From positions 3,162,001 to 3,226,000 of the forward strand of contig CM048839.1 in NCBI GenBank assembly GCA_026545765.1: a stretch of DNA of 64,000 bases. Reading direction: 5' to 3'. This document shows positions 45,958 to 57,374 of the stretch, one piece after another. The stretch's first letter is position 1, and every line of letters starts with the position of its first letter. Under the pieces are notes generated by a model. That model did not search any database and was not told where the DNA came from. It worked only from the letters and a program-made list of their open reading frames with translations. Source of the stretch: Plantago major (Eukaryota; Streptophyta; Magnoliopsida; Lamiales; Plantaginaceae). Both the position numbers and the translations under genes were made by a program.

Positions 45958-46738
45958 TAAGCTTTACCAAAGGCTTCTTCAGTCATCTCATCAGACTCAT
46001 CACTACAGCTTTCAGACTCAGAGATTTTTGATTTTGAGTGAAGAGACATACTATGGCTTTTTGTACCTTTGCGCTCATTTTGTTGGAGCTCAAAATTTTT
46101 CAAATTGTTCATCAGGGTATGAAAATCCATAGTAGTTAGGTTTTGAGTATCTTTCAAAACAGTTCGTTTTATATCAAATTTTGAAGAAAGAGTACGAACA
46201 ACTTTGAAATCAGTTGCTTATTAGACATAGCATCACCTAGCAGTTGAATATCATTTGAAATAGTGAGCAGTTTATCAAAATAAGAATCAATGGTTTCTTC
46301 TTCTACAATTCTCAAGTTTTCAAATTTTGACCAAACCAGTTGAAGTTTAGTTTGCTTAATATTGTTATCACCTTCACAATGATTTTGAAGTAAATCCCAA
46401 GCTTGTTTAGAAGTAGTGCAGTTCTGAATGAGTTTAAACATATGAGGATCAACATGAGCAAATATAGCATTTAAGGCTTTTTCATTGTAAGAGCTAAAAA
46501 CAAAATCCTCAGGAGACCACTAACCTTCTGGTTTTGCAATGACATCTCCATCAGCATCAGGTCCTATGGTAGGCCACACATAGCCTTCAAGAACCGATTT
46601 CCATGCTCGCCCTTCAATGGATTTGATGTACGTTCTGATCCGTATTTTCCAGTAGTGGTAGTTTGACCCATCTAGCACACGTGGCCTACTAACACTTGAG
46701 TTAACACCGTCCATTGTAGTACCAAATCCAGACACCAA
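45958..46738 (-). pseudogene. Copia B gag, N-terminal part
   Basis: ATG at 46738 begins MVSGFGTTMDGVNSSVSRP and goes on to LDGSNYHYWKIRIRTYI. A stop at 46520 is followed in sequence by MFKLIQNCTTSKQAWDLL (46169-46441) and MKDTQNLTTMDFHTLMNNL (45909-46157, read up to the CACTA border at 45958). This is the UBN2-type gag usual in Copia. A frame change lies near 46170. Confidence 0.85.
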
Positions 46739-46767
46739 TTAATTAGGTGTCTGGCTCTAATGCCACT

Positions 46768-47697
46768 TGTTAAAACTGTTGGAGCGGGATTTGTACTAGG
46801 AACGATTTCAGACGATGTTGACTATGATGTTGAGTCAACAACGTCGTCAACAATGGTTGACATCATTAAACAGATGAGGACAGAGAGCAGCGGACTGATA
46901 AACTGACAACCAGAAATAATATCAAGCCGGCATAAAAATACCGACCGGGCCGTAGGCTAAATTTCCACTATCAGTAAAAGTAGCATTATAGAAACAAAGT
47001 TTAAATCAATCACAGACGATTGTTTAAACTTACAGAAAACTAGACCTAGAACAGACAAGCAAAAACCTATTCTAGTTCGAAGACTCTAGAGTAAATTTCA
47101 ATCTTTAGAAATCACTCACAAGGGAAATCGATATCAATGTCTAGTAAAGCAAGAAGCCCTAATCTAAATAATATGAATCAATGATGATCAAAGGCGTCAT
47201 CTTGCAAGCTGCTTTCTTCTTGTATATATAGGTGCAGCCAAGTCGAAGAGAACTAGGCAGCCCAGTTCGAACAGAACAAGAAGAATAGAACGGCTGCTTC
47301 TTGCGTTCAATTGCCAGAAGGAATATTCCCTTATTTTGATCTTCACAAAATCTTTATTTCCTTCTTACTTCCAAAGTGCCCATAACTTGCAAAACTCTTT
47401 CCTTCTTTCTTAGATTGCATTCCTTGTGTCCAAAGCAAATCAAACTCTTTCCTTTTCTCTTTTTGATGCATCGTTCTCTTCCTTTTCTCACGTTAGTTTC
47501 ACGTCTCTGTTTGCTGGAAGAGTTACATATATCTTTTCCTTAAGGACCATTGATTCCTTTTGATCCATTAAGCATGTTGAGGCCCAACTTGATATATCCT
47601 ACAAAATATTCATAGAAAAACAACTACAAACGTTGAACCGGTTATGTTACGAAGAAAGGTCGAATTACTAAACAAAGTGCAATAAATTGTACTTTCA
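46768..47697 (-). repeat. 5' LTR of Copia B
   Basis: Plus-strand ends TGTTAAAACTGTTGG and TGTACTTTCA. The complement of the primer site (GCTCTAATGCCA) lies just left at 46754-46765. Confidence 0.92.
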
Positions 47698-47702
47698 TTA
47701 CC

Positions 47703-48807
47703 GAAACAAACATTGAATATGAGGTTTTGGATAAGGAATTAGGGATCTATTTGATTTGAAACCAATTATAAAGGTGCTATAGATTTCCTCTATGCATATA
47801 GTAGACCTGTAATTTTGGAATATTTGTGCAGAATGTAGCCTGTAGAGTGACCTGAGAGCAAGTAACTTAAGTCTGATTTCTTGATGAAATTATATGTCTG
47901 CACGTTCGATTATTTCATAGATTTTTGTTATGTTGAACTTAAATTTGGGTGTTCTGTACAAGGTTGTCTTGTATATAGGAGGTATACAATCTTCATGAGC
48001 CTGTTTCTTTTGAGATTTACCTGCCTTTCTGCGGTTAGATGTCGAATGATTTTGCATTATGTGGTGGGAATTTAGCTGTTGTATTCAAGTAATGTAACTT
48101 TTATTTGTGAAATTGGTGAGAAGATTCTTCTGGGTGCATTTTAGGATGACTATATTATCTCTATTGTGTTCCTGGTATCCAAATCATATGCTTCATACTA
48201 TGCCATTGCCCAAAATGCTGCATGTAGGTTCCATTAGTAGCAGTTAGTTAGTAACTTCTTTCTGTTATCTGATAAGTGTGCCTTCTTTTAAAAACGAAGA
48301 AATTGGCAAAGGATTTTGGAATTACCTGAATTTGAGTCAGTTTATTACCATGTCTGTTACCGTTGCCAGCGAAGGTATCATGGTAATTAACTTGTTACTG
48401 TGTGCCCGTATTTTTTATGCATTAGACTGGAATCTTGACACTTTCTTTCTCACAAATCAATGGCTGCAAACTACTCACTCTAAACGAGACTATGAGACAC
48501 TTATTTTCATTATTATAATTTATAACTAACAGGGGTTACTTGTGGCCTCCTCCCGGATAAAAATTTCAGATTTGCACATAAACAGGTTTTTGAATAACCT
48601 GCTTCATGTCAAGGCACATCATACGTGTCCTACTTTAATGTATCTTCAATCTGGCATTGTTTTTTATTCATAATAGTGTGCCTTCTCTGTCTAATGTACC
48701 TGTACAATTTTGAATAATGATTAATGCAACGTGTTGAAATCCATGGTGTTCCTAATCCATCAAGTTTTTTTTACCCATATAATGAACTGCCAGATAATGT
48801 GATGCAG
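47703..48807. other. Probable intron or flank upstream of the SmG exons
   Basis: AT-rich, no coding stretch found, although earlier SmG exons were looked for here. It ends in an acceptor (gatgcag) at 48807. Confidence 0.45.
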
Positions 48808-49162
48808 TAAAGCTTAATGCCAACCGCATGGTTGTGGGAACTCTTCGAGGCTTTGATCAGTTCATGAACCTAGTGATTGACAATACTGTTGAAGTAAATG
48901 GAAATGAGAAGACGGACATCGGCATGGTGGTATGTCCTTTTGTTTCCAAGTGGTTCATTTCATTTACTGTCTTGTTCATTATCTCTTTCTTATGTTTTCA
49001 CTCATTGATCAAACTACGATGGCTTAATTTTCTTCTGTCCTCGTCGCCTGTGTTTACTTGCAAATGAGAGAGCTAACGATTTGTTTGTGTATTGTGCAGG
49101 TCATCAGGGGAAACAGCGTTGCGACTGTTGAAGCCCTTGAGCAAGTTCAAAGTGCTCAATAA
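48808..49162 (+). CDS. Small nuclear ribonucleoprotein G (SmG), last two exons
   Basis: Exon 48808-48929 reads KLNANRMVVGTLRGFDQFMN followed by LVIDNTVEVNGNEKTDIGMV; the intron 48930-49099 has GT/AG borders; exon 49100-49162 reads VIRGNSVATVEALEQVQSAQ and TAA. This is the Sm fold, with the Sm1 end and the Sm2 motif (VIRGNS), and is typical of plant SmG, a member of the heptameric Sm ring on spliceosomal snRNAs. Intron positions and sequence are intact and conserved. The first ~25 residues (usually in one or two short exons) were not found between 47703 and 48807; they may lie left of Copia B at 34040 or be lost. If lost, this is a gene fragment. A 3' UTR follows. Confidence 0.85.
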
Positions 49163-49513
49163 TGGTTTCTCCTAGATTTTTAAGTCATAATTTGGTTGGT
49201 TTAACAGCGTGTAATCATTTATTGTGAATCATCCTAGAACTGTTATAACAGCGTCTACGTCCTGTAACACCTTTATTTTGCGCAACATACCATGTTTACT
49301 GTCAGCTGTTTTCTGCCGTAGCAGGATGTCTCTCTCATGCTAGTTATTTACGCAACACAATCCTAAATTAGTCTTACATTTAAGCTCATTTGTCCATTCG
49401 ACTTGTGGTTAACAAGAAGTTTGTTGTAAAAATATAATCCTGTATTAGTCACTCATTACGCAACACAATCCTGAATTAGTCTTACTTTTGCATTGTACTT
49501 TAATCTCCATGTT
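49163..49513 (+). other. 3' flank of SmG with a 30-bp local duplication
   Basis: 3' UTR and flank, AT-rich. The phrase TTACGCAACACAATCCT with a following AATTAGTCTTAC occurs twice, near 49349 and 49457. Confidence 0.5.
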
Positions 49514-49518
49514 TAAAA

Positions 49519-50108
49519 TGTGGAGATAGATTGAATTCAGAGTGAAGGAAGAAGTCTGAAGAAATAAGGAGTGTTACAACAACAATTAGATAAACATCAG
49601 GTTTCCTATCTGAACTGGGAAAGGAATAAAGAGTATTTTATTTTCTCTTTGAGCTGGGAAAGGATTTTGTTTTACTAACTCAGGGTTATGTAGGAGGCGT
49701 AGGAAATCTTATATATACAGCCTTTGGCATGTTCATTAGACACCATACAAGACAAGACAAGAGAATTGCTATTCCATAACAAAATCTTCTTATTCTTCTA
49801 GTTTGCGATTAAGCTCTGTTTTCTCGATTATCTGTCAATCGACATTGTTAGGATTGGTTGTATCTTTGTCATTGCATTGGTCAATAAAAAGAATCTCTAG
49901 TTTTCTCCCGTGTACGTAGGCATTCGCCGAACCACATAAATCGTCATGTTTCGATTGTGTTGGAGTTATTGTTTTGAGTTATGTTTTATTGATTGTTGAT
50001 ATAACAGTCGTAGTGATTGTTGCTATAACATTCATCGATTGTTTTGTTGTGGTTTGAGTTGATTGATCATTATTGTTGGTGATCGAGTTTCAAGAACATT
50101 ACTCAACA
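49519..50108 (+). repeat. 5' LTR of Copia C
   Basis: Complete LTR of 590 bases; ends TG..CA. Confidence 0.93.
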
Positions 50109-50155
50109 ATTGGCACCGTCTGTGGGAAGAAGGAACAATCAACTCAGGAGCAGTT

Positions 50156-50689
50156 ATGGCAATAGCAAGATTTGACATCGAGAAGCTTACAGATAAAATT
50201 GATTTCTCATTATGGAAGGCAAAGATGGAGGCTCTACTAGTTCAACAGGGATTAGAGCAGACGTTGCTTGTAGATGCTGGATTTCCTAAGGATTTTGATG
50301 CGGCTGAGAAGATGCGCATCATAGGAAAGGCAAGGAGCTCGCTGATTTTGTCTTTGGGAGATAAAGTCTTGGTAGAGGTGATTAAGGAGAAGACTGCTAA
50401 GGATGTTTGGGATAAATTGGAATCCCTTTATCATGTTAAATCTTCTGCAAGCAAGATGCATCTGAAGCAAAAACTCTTCTCATTTAAGATGAGAGCTGAT
50501 AGATCAATCATTGATCAGCTGGATGAATTCAACAAGTTGTGCATGGACATTAAATCTTTGAAAGTAAAGGTTGAAGACAATGATAAGGCAGGGATATTGT
50601 TGAGCTCTCTACCCAAAAGCTATGAATACTTCATTGATGCTAGACCAAACCAGATGACCTTACAGCTGCAGATGTTGAAAAGGCATTAA
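50156..50689 (+). pseudogene. Copia C gag
   Basis: ATG at 50156 starts MAIARFDIEKLTDKIDFSLW, then AKMEALLVQQGLEQTLL, like the gag of Copia A. The first ATG in the frame (50063) lies inside the LTR and is not the likely start. The frame ends at a TAA at 50687, and the next piece (50698) begins after it. Confidence 0.88.
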
Positions 50690-50697
50690 GGAATAAG

Positions 50698-51318
50698 ATG
50701 GATCAAAAGAATGTGGGCAACCAACCTGATCCTGCAGCTGAGAGCTTGTTTGTCAAGCAAGCATGGAATAAACATCAAGCTGGTAAAAGCAAGACATCTG
50801 GCAGGCCAAAACAACAACTGAAGGAGTCCAAGTTTGGTGGGAATAGCAACACAGAGAAGAGGGCACGTTTCAACTGCAAGAAACCAGGTCACCTGATGAA
50901 GGATTGTTACTTATTAAAGAAGAAGGAGAGAAGAGGAAAGACACCTGAGCAAGGTGGAGCCAATACTGCAGATCTTGCAGAATCCTCAGATACCTTTGAT
51001 AATGCTGAGGTACTCTCTATCATTGAGTCTAAGTGTGGATTAAATTGGATTCTAGATTCAGGGTGTTCATTCCATATATGTCCTATAAAAGAGTGGTTTG
51101 AGGATTTCAAGCATGGAAACAGGGGTAATGTATTGTTGGGAGATGATTATACTGATGGTATCAAATGAACTTGTAACATAAGGCTGAAAATGAATGATGG
51201 TGTCATTAGGATTCTTCTCAATGTTAGATACATACCTGCTTTGAAAAGGAACTTGGTATCTCTAGGAACTCTTGATAAGATGGGATATAAGTATGGGTCT
51301 GAGAATGGTGTTATGTAA
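50698..51318 (+). pseudogene. Copia C gag end and protease
   Basis: The piece at 50698-51168 has a zinc knuckle in which the first Cys is replaced by Arg (ARFNCKKPGHLMKDC), so one metal ligand is lost. It is followed by the protease motif WILDSGCSFHICP with DSG intact. TGA at 51166 and TAA at 51316 interrupt the frame, which otherwise continues through DGVIRILLNVRYIPALKRNL. Confidence 0.85.
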
Positions 51319-51321
51319 GTC

Positions 51322-52623
51322 ATGAAGGGGAATACATCAGTTATCAAAGCAAACCTCATTAATGGTCTGTATATCATGCAAGGAGAAGTGGTGTCTGGTA
51401 TGACATCTGTTGTTTCAAATGTTTGTACAACTGACAGTGCAACTGTTACTGCAACAATGGATAAGATACAACTGTGGCATGAGAGGATAGCTCATATCAG
51501 TGAAAAGGGACTGAAGGAGTTGTCAAAGCAAGATGTTCTAGGTGGTGATAAAGTGTCTAAGCTGAGTTTTCGGGAGAATTGTGTTCTTGGTAAGGCTCAC
51601 AAGACAAGTTATGAAACTGGAAAGCACACAACTAAAACACTATTGGATTATGTTCACTCCGATTTATGGGGACCTGCTAGGCCTGAGACATTGAATGGAG
51701 GGAAGTATTATATGTCTATCATTGATGATTACTCAAGGAAGGCATGGCTCATGGTGTTGAAATCTAAGGATGAAGCATTCTCTAAGTTTAGAGATTGGCT
51801 GATTGAGATTGAGAATCAGACTGGGAGGAAGCTAAGGTATCTCAGGACTGACAATGGGCTGGAATATCTATCAGGAGAGCTCAATGATTTTTGCAGAAAA
51901 AGGGGTATAATCAGGCACAAGACTATACCAGGAACCCCTCAACAAAATGGAGTTGCAGAGAGATACAATAGAACAATCTTGGAGAGGACAAGATGCATGC
52001 TTATCAGTTCTGGACTCTCAAAGGGATTTTGGAGAGAAGCTGCAAATACAGCTTGCTATTTGATAAATAGAAGTCCCACTTCTGCACTGAATTTCAAAAC
52101 ACCTGAGTAAGTATGGTTTGGACATACTCCCAGATATGATCACTTGAAGGTGTTTGGGTGTTTGGGTCTTGTTCACAGCAAACAAGACAAGTTAGATGCA
52201 AGAGCATTGAAGTGTGTGTTTCTGGGATATCCAACTGGGGTAAAGGGCTACAAGCTTTGGAGTATTGATCAGAAGAAGTGCATTCTAAGTACGGATGTTA
52301 CTTTCAATGAGAGAATTATGCCTCTCAAACCTCAGACTGAATTAGGGACAAATCCATTGGTTTCTCCTACAACTGGGACAATAGGTGAAGATGATAACAC
52401 CAAGATTGAGGTGGAGCATTTTTATGATACACAAGTACTTGACACTTTTGTACATGAAACTGGAGAATCTTCAGGCACTGTTGGTGCAACTGTTGATCCA
52501 ACTGTTGCTGCAACAGTCACCGACAGAACAAGGAGAACTGGCAGACAAGCACCTAACTTGTATGGTTTTGGAAGAGTAGGGAAGTCCTACATGGTCTCTT
52601 ATGCTCTGAGTGTCATAGAATAG
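51322..52623 (+). pseudogene. Copia C integrase
   Basis: GAG-pre-integrase part (LWHERIAHISEKGLKEL), then HSDLWGPARP, RTDNGLEYLSGEL and GTPQQNGVAERYNRT, giving the D..D..E set. TAA at 52108 interrupts after FKTPE; the same frame resumes at once (VWFGHTPRYDHLKVFGCLG) and runs to a TAG at 52621. The three catalytic residues are all present. Confidence 0.9.
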
Positions 52624-53992
52624 GTTAATTATGCTAAACCAAATAGCTACCACGAAGCAGTCACTTGTAAAGAGAAGTTATTATGGATGGAAGCCATTAA
52701 GGAAGAATTGGAATCTTTATACAAGAATAATACTTGGAGTATTGTCACTCTTTTGATTAGTAACGCTGCACGATAGGTCTTTTGTATAGAAATGGGTACC
52801 AAGGAATACCAAGTTGGTAGGCTGCAAGTGGATCTTTAAAAAGAAAGATGAAGCAGCTATTGGTGAAAAAGTGAGATACAAGGCAAGACTTGTGGCTAAG
52901 GGTTTCACATAGAGGGAAGGCTTGGACTACACAAAGATTTTTTCTCCTGTAGTCAAGCTTACATCAATCAGGATACTATTGTATATTGTTACTCAAGATG
53001 GTCTTTATCTACAGCAGATGGATGTGAAGACAGCTTTCTTGCATGGGAATCTTGAGGAGAGGATATACATGAAAATGCCAGATGGTGTAATTGTAAGTAA
53101 TGCAGATACAAAGGCATGTTTGCTCAAGAAATCTTTATATGGATTGAAGCAATCTCCAAGACAATGGTACAAGAGGTTTGATGAGTTTGTGACTTCTGTG
53201 GGTTTCAAGAGAAGCAACTATAATAGCTGCATATATCAAACTGGAAGACATGACACATGTTTCTTATACTTGTTGCTTTATGTGGATGACATCTTGATTG
53301 TTGGGAAGAGCATGACTATGATAGAAGATGTGAAGAGAAGTCTCAACAAGGAGTTTGAGATGAAGGACTTGGGATGTGCAAAAAGGATTCTTGGCATGGA
53401 CATATATAGAAGCAAAGATCAACAAGTTACAGCTCTTACCCAACTGAGTTACCTATCCAAAGTGTTGCAAAAGTATAAGATGCATGAGGCTAAACCTGCA
53501 TCTATACAACTGAATCAAAGCATAAATGTATCTAGTGCTCAGTGTCCCACAACTGATTCAGAGAAGATGAAAATGGAATCAATTCCATATGCTAGTGTTG
53601 TAGGGAGCATCATGTATACCATGGTGTGCTGCAGGCCAGGCTTGGCCTATTCCATGAGTGTTATTAGCAGGTATATGAGCAATCCAGGTTGTGCTCATGG
53701 GGAAACTGTTAAGGGAGTCCTGAGATTTATCAGAGGAACTCAAGATCATGGATTATATTTCAAGGTTGCAGAACACACAGATCAACCATTGGTAGGTTAT
53801 GTTGATGCTGACTATGCATCTAATCTGGATACAAGGAAGTCCAATACTGGATATGTGTTTACCTTATATGGAACTACAATAAGCTGGAAAAGTTCTCAAC
53901 AACCTGTGGTTGCTTTATCAACTACTGGGGCTGAGTTTATAGCCAAGACAAGAGAATTGCTATTCTATAACGAAATCTTCTTATTCTTCTAG
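52624..53992 (+). pseudogene. Copia C reverse transcriptase and partial RNase H
   Basis: The first RT part (52624-52920) has stops and frame changes (EKLLWMEAIKEELESLYKNN is visible). From 52922 a long frame gives FSPVVKLTSIRI, MDVKTAFLHGNLEERIYM, LYGLKQSPRQWYKRF, YVDDILIV and YVDADYASNLDTRKSNTGY. At GAEFIAK (about 53944) the frame passes into LTR sequence, so the final RNase H segment is deleted. Confidence 0.9.
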
Positions 53993-54299
53993 TTTGCGAT
54001 TAAGCTCTGTTTTCTCGATTATATGTCAATCGACATTGTTAGGATTGGTTGTATCTTTGTCATTGCATTGGTCAATAAAAAGAATCTCTAGTTTTCTCCC
54101 GTGGACGTAGGCATTCGCCGAACTACGTAAATCGTCGTGTTTCGATTGTGTTGGAGTTATTGTTTTGAGTTCTGTTTTATTGATTGTTGATATAACAGTC
54201 GTAGTGATTGTTGCTATAACATTCGTAGATTGTTTTGTTGTGGTTTGAGTTGATTGATCATTATTGTTGGTGATCGAGTTTCAAGAACATTACGCAACA
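53944..54299 (+). repeat. 3' LTR of Copia C, lacking its first 234 bases
   Basis: Collinear with 49753-50108. The junction lies at the shared string CAAGACAAGAGAATTG. Confidence 0.93.
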
Positions 54300-54304
54300 T
54301 AAAA

Positions 54305-56526
54305 ACTAAATGTGCCATTTTATCTACAAAAGGAGTACATGTTAATATTACCCTAACGTTTCTGCCCCGGGTGATCTTGGTTCCCAATTCCCACAAAAGT
54401 ACTCAATATCAAACATGATAATGGGACTGTTATTTCAGGCTCAATATCAAACATGATAATGAAACGGTGTTCGTCCCATTTTGTTTTGATATGCCATCTT
54501 TTTCATGGGTACATGTCCCTTTTGAGATTTGCTAAAAAAGAAAATATATTGCACCAAATTAAGAGAGGTCTAAGTTACTTATCATCTTACTTATCTTACT
54601 TGTTATTTGTTTGCTGTGGCGAGAAAAGAAAAGAAAAAAGTTTTCATGTTTAAGTTTCATGCATGTTCTTTCTTTTCTCCTTCATTTTGTTTTATTTTTC
54701 TACTTTTAGCAATCCTTATCATATTTCTTCTTTCCCTTTTTCTTGAGTTATTTCATTTATATTTTAAATTTAATATTATTTTCACAAATTTAATGACACA
54801 CTACTCACCCGGCGTACTAGCTGGCGATTGAGAATACGATCAATCATTATATATCATTGATCCCAAGTGACTATAAAAAGGATCGTGATTGATTGGAAAA
54901 CCAAGTCTTTCAATCTTTATTCCAAGCTTATCTCCTGGCTAGCTATCCATCTTTTACGATAGAGCCTTTTTCGAGTAGTAAAAAAATAGTAGTACTAGTG
55001 CAGGTTTGGTGCATTTTGCCAAAAGAAAAACACTAATCTTGTATGTGACCAGATCCACCTTTTCAATTGATTCTATAAGGTGGTTTCAGTCATTTGACAA
55101 TGTTTGGTGAATGCCGATAATACAACTAATCGGAAAAGTTTTTCTATGTAGCCTTTTGAAAAATAAAGTAGGAGTAATTGATTTAATATTGTTTAACGAG
55201 GCGAGTATCTAATCCTAGAGTCGTTATCAAGTCCGAGCTCCACATGGCTCGTGAAGAAAACTAGTTGTTTTTCGAACTCGAGCTCCAGTTAGGCAGTTAC
55301 GATAAGTCGGCTCATTTGGTTTGAGCTTTCGTCGAACTCGAGTAGCACTCTTGTTACCAAAAAAATCATATACATATACATATACAAAATATATTTTACT
55401 AACTTAAACAAGTCTAGTCAAGTATCAACTAGTCGAACCAATACTAGCCTCAATATTGACTAAACGAACACCACGTTGGGTTGGTATCGGCTTAAGTATA
55501 TCGAACTAGCCGAGCTCGAGCCCTAACGAGTCGAGTCCTTGATATGGCTCCACTCACTTACAAATTGATTACTACAAAATCACATTTGTGGTCTATCAGC
55601 TCTCAGTCGAATTATGTGTTCGTTTTGCCAATATACAGTTAAAGGGTAAAAAATTCAATTTTAGTGGCTTGGCAAATAGTAATAGAGACGCCAACTTTAA
55701 GCTCCAATTCGCCGCATATCTAATCTTGCTCTTAATGATGGTATCTTTAAATATTTCTACTCCATGATATCGAAGTGTTAAATCAAGAAAAGGTTAGTTA
55801 ATGCGTGTTAGTGATGCAATCCGCGTGTAAAAAGTACAGAAACAAGCCATTATCTTTGAATTTTAATGATTAGCAGATCAACACAAATAGCTTAATTTAG
55901 TTAGCTTAAGAAAGAATACTACAATTACTGATTCGTTTGTAGTAATTATTTTCAATCTGCTAAGTATTGTCAACATCAATTGAGAATCATTGGCAGCTCC
56001 GTTGTGCTCATCTTTGCATCATATGCTCTGTTTTTCGTTTAGTTTCTTTTGCTTTTTTAGCCGTGTTAATATCGTGGATGCCCTTTTCGAAATCATATTG
56101 GATATTGACAAATTATTACTTCATTATGTGAATCTAGTAATTTTTGTTTTTCTCATTTGTGGTGAAGGAACACACTGGGGGTGTCGGATCCGATCCTATA
56201 CTCTGTTTTGTGATGCATTCGTTTGGCCATGATTGTTACCATGTACTCCATAATCAAGCATGAGTCGTGTAGGGGTTGGTTAAGTCCAAATTATACATCT
56301 ACTTCATAATCTTTTGCATGAGTTAAATTCGTCAATATACAAAAGAGTCGAATACAGAAAAAACGACTGGCATACCATACACCAAAATGAACACACAATC
56401 ACTAAACGCCTAACTTGCACTTGCACGAGATCAAACTGAAACTTGCTTCCAAATATAGGTTTGTGGTGTAAAATTTCGGCATATTTAGTAATTTCTAAAA
56501 ACTCAACATTGACCATAATTTTAATA
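54305..56526. other. Intergenic stretch
   Basis: No gene recognised. From 55195 to 55545 there is a GAGCTCGAG/ACTCGAGT-rich dispersed repeat like the one at 6715. Open frames here are short and AT-driven. Confidence 0.5.
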
Positions 56527-56633
56527 GTTCGCTTGTTTGGCATGCGGTTAAAGTCAAGAAAATTTAGTTAAAAACATCTAAAAACACTAATTTTAACTTG
56601 ATTTTCTTAATTTTAATCGCTATACAAATAACC
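56527..56633. mobile_element. Small foldback MITE
   Basis: The left arm GTTCGCTTGTTTGGCATGCG is followed by GTTAAAGTCAAGAAAA. The complement of the right arm reads GGTTATTTGTATAGCGATTA then AAATTAAGAAAATC. Imperfect arms of about 40 bases form a hairpin. Confidence 0.5.
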
Positions 56634-57374
56634 AGTATCTACTAACCACATTATAAAGGATGGTACAAAAGATTCTCCTGACCAAAATAGTTGTACGGAC
56701 TACGAACTAGTCTCCTATAAAGTATGTACTAGTTGGTAAAGTAGCTAAGAATATTACAATAAGAGGTTGGTTGAGATTGATCATTGTACTAAACACTCAT
56801 TAGCACACTCTCCAACTCATGATACATTCTTGAAATGGCCTATGGCTCTTGGACACCTACAAAGGCTACCTTTTCCATTTTTAGTACCCAAATTTACAAA
56901 TTTGATTGTAAGTGAGAGTGAAGATGGCAAAGTTGTTGTGATGATAATGTAAATGTGTATAATATATGAACTGTTTTACACTTAACCAAGTATAATATGA
57001 ACTGTTTTACACTTAATCAAGTATAAAACTGGTTTTCTTTGAATTGCATAAGCAACATCAAAATCAGTTTAACACCTTGTTAAGTGTACAATTAATTTTA
57101 CATGATACTTAACTCGATCTGCGATGAATGTAGAAATAAGAAGTAATAGATTATTCCCATTTACCTCACAACCCAAGTCATTACACTCTCAAAATTCAAG
57201 CCATACAATACGATTTTTGTACACGCAGCAAGGGTAATCCCGTCATTATTCCATAGCCGTTACATAATAAGGAAGATCAGGAAAAAAAGGTCAGTCACCC
57301 AAAAATTTGCAAGTCATTTAAAATGCATTCATTTCTTTCCCAAAACTCGCCTGGCCCACAGAATCTCCCGCCAA
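56634..57374. other. 3' flank of the isopentenyltransferase gene
   Basis: No gene recognised. It contains the phrase TATGAACTGTTTTACACTTA twice (near 56965 and 56996). Confidence 0.45.

Larger units (their letters stand above)
34040..47697 (-). mobile_element. SIRE-like Copia retrotransposon B, internally deleted, carrying a CACTA
   Basis: LTRs at 34040-34955 (3') and 46768-47697 (5'), closely similar; the 5' LTR has a 14-base extra segment near its CGTCGTCAACAA. The TSD is TTACC (34035-34039 and 47698-47702). The primer site on the minus strand is TGGCATTAGAGC, just inside the 5' LTR, and the polypurine tract AAGGGGGGGATT lies inside the 3' LTR. Gag text (LDGSNYHYWKIRIRTYIKS) and zinc knuckle VRCFECQGWGHFQNEC resemble the SIRE/Maximus lineage. 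Protease, integrase and the first half of RT are missing, so the element cannot move on its own. Without the nested 7.6-kb CACTA it is about 6.0 kb. Confidence 0.93.
49519..54299 (+). mobile_element. Copia retrotransposon C, with truncated 3' LTR
   Basis: 5' LTR at 49519-50108 (TGTGGAGATAG..CAACA), followed by the primer region TTGGCACCGTCTGTGGGAAG. TSD TAAAA (49514-49518 and 54300-54304). The 3' LTR (53944-54299, 356 bases) matches exactly the last 356 bases of the 5' LTR (49753-50108) in length, with about 11 mismatches (about 97%). The end of RNase H, the polypurine tract and the first 234 bases of the 3' LTR are missing in one deletion. Gag, protease, integrase and RT are present but broken by stops. 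Confidence 0.95.

Noticed and set aside
55990-56232. 80-residue frame beginning with TTG
   Set aside because: No ATG start, no domain, AT-rich flank.
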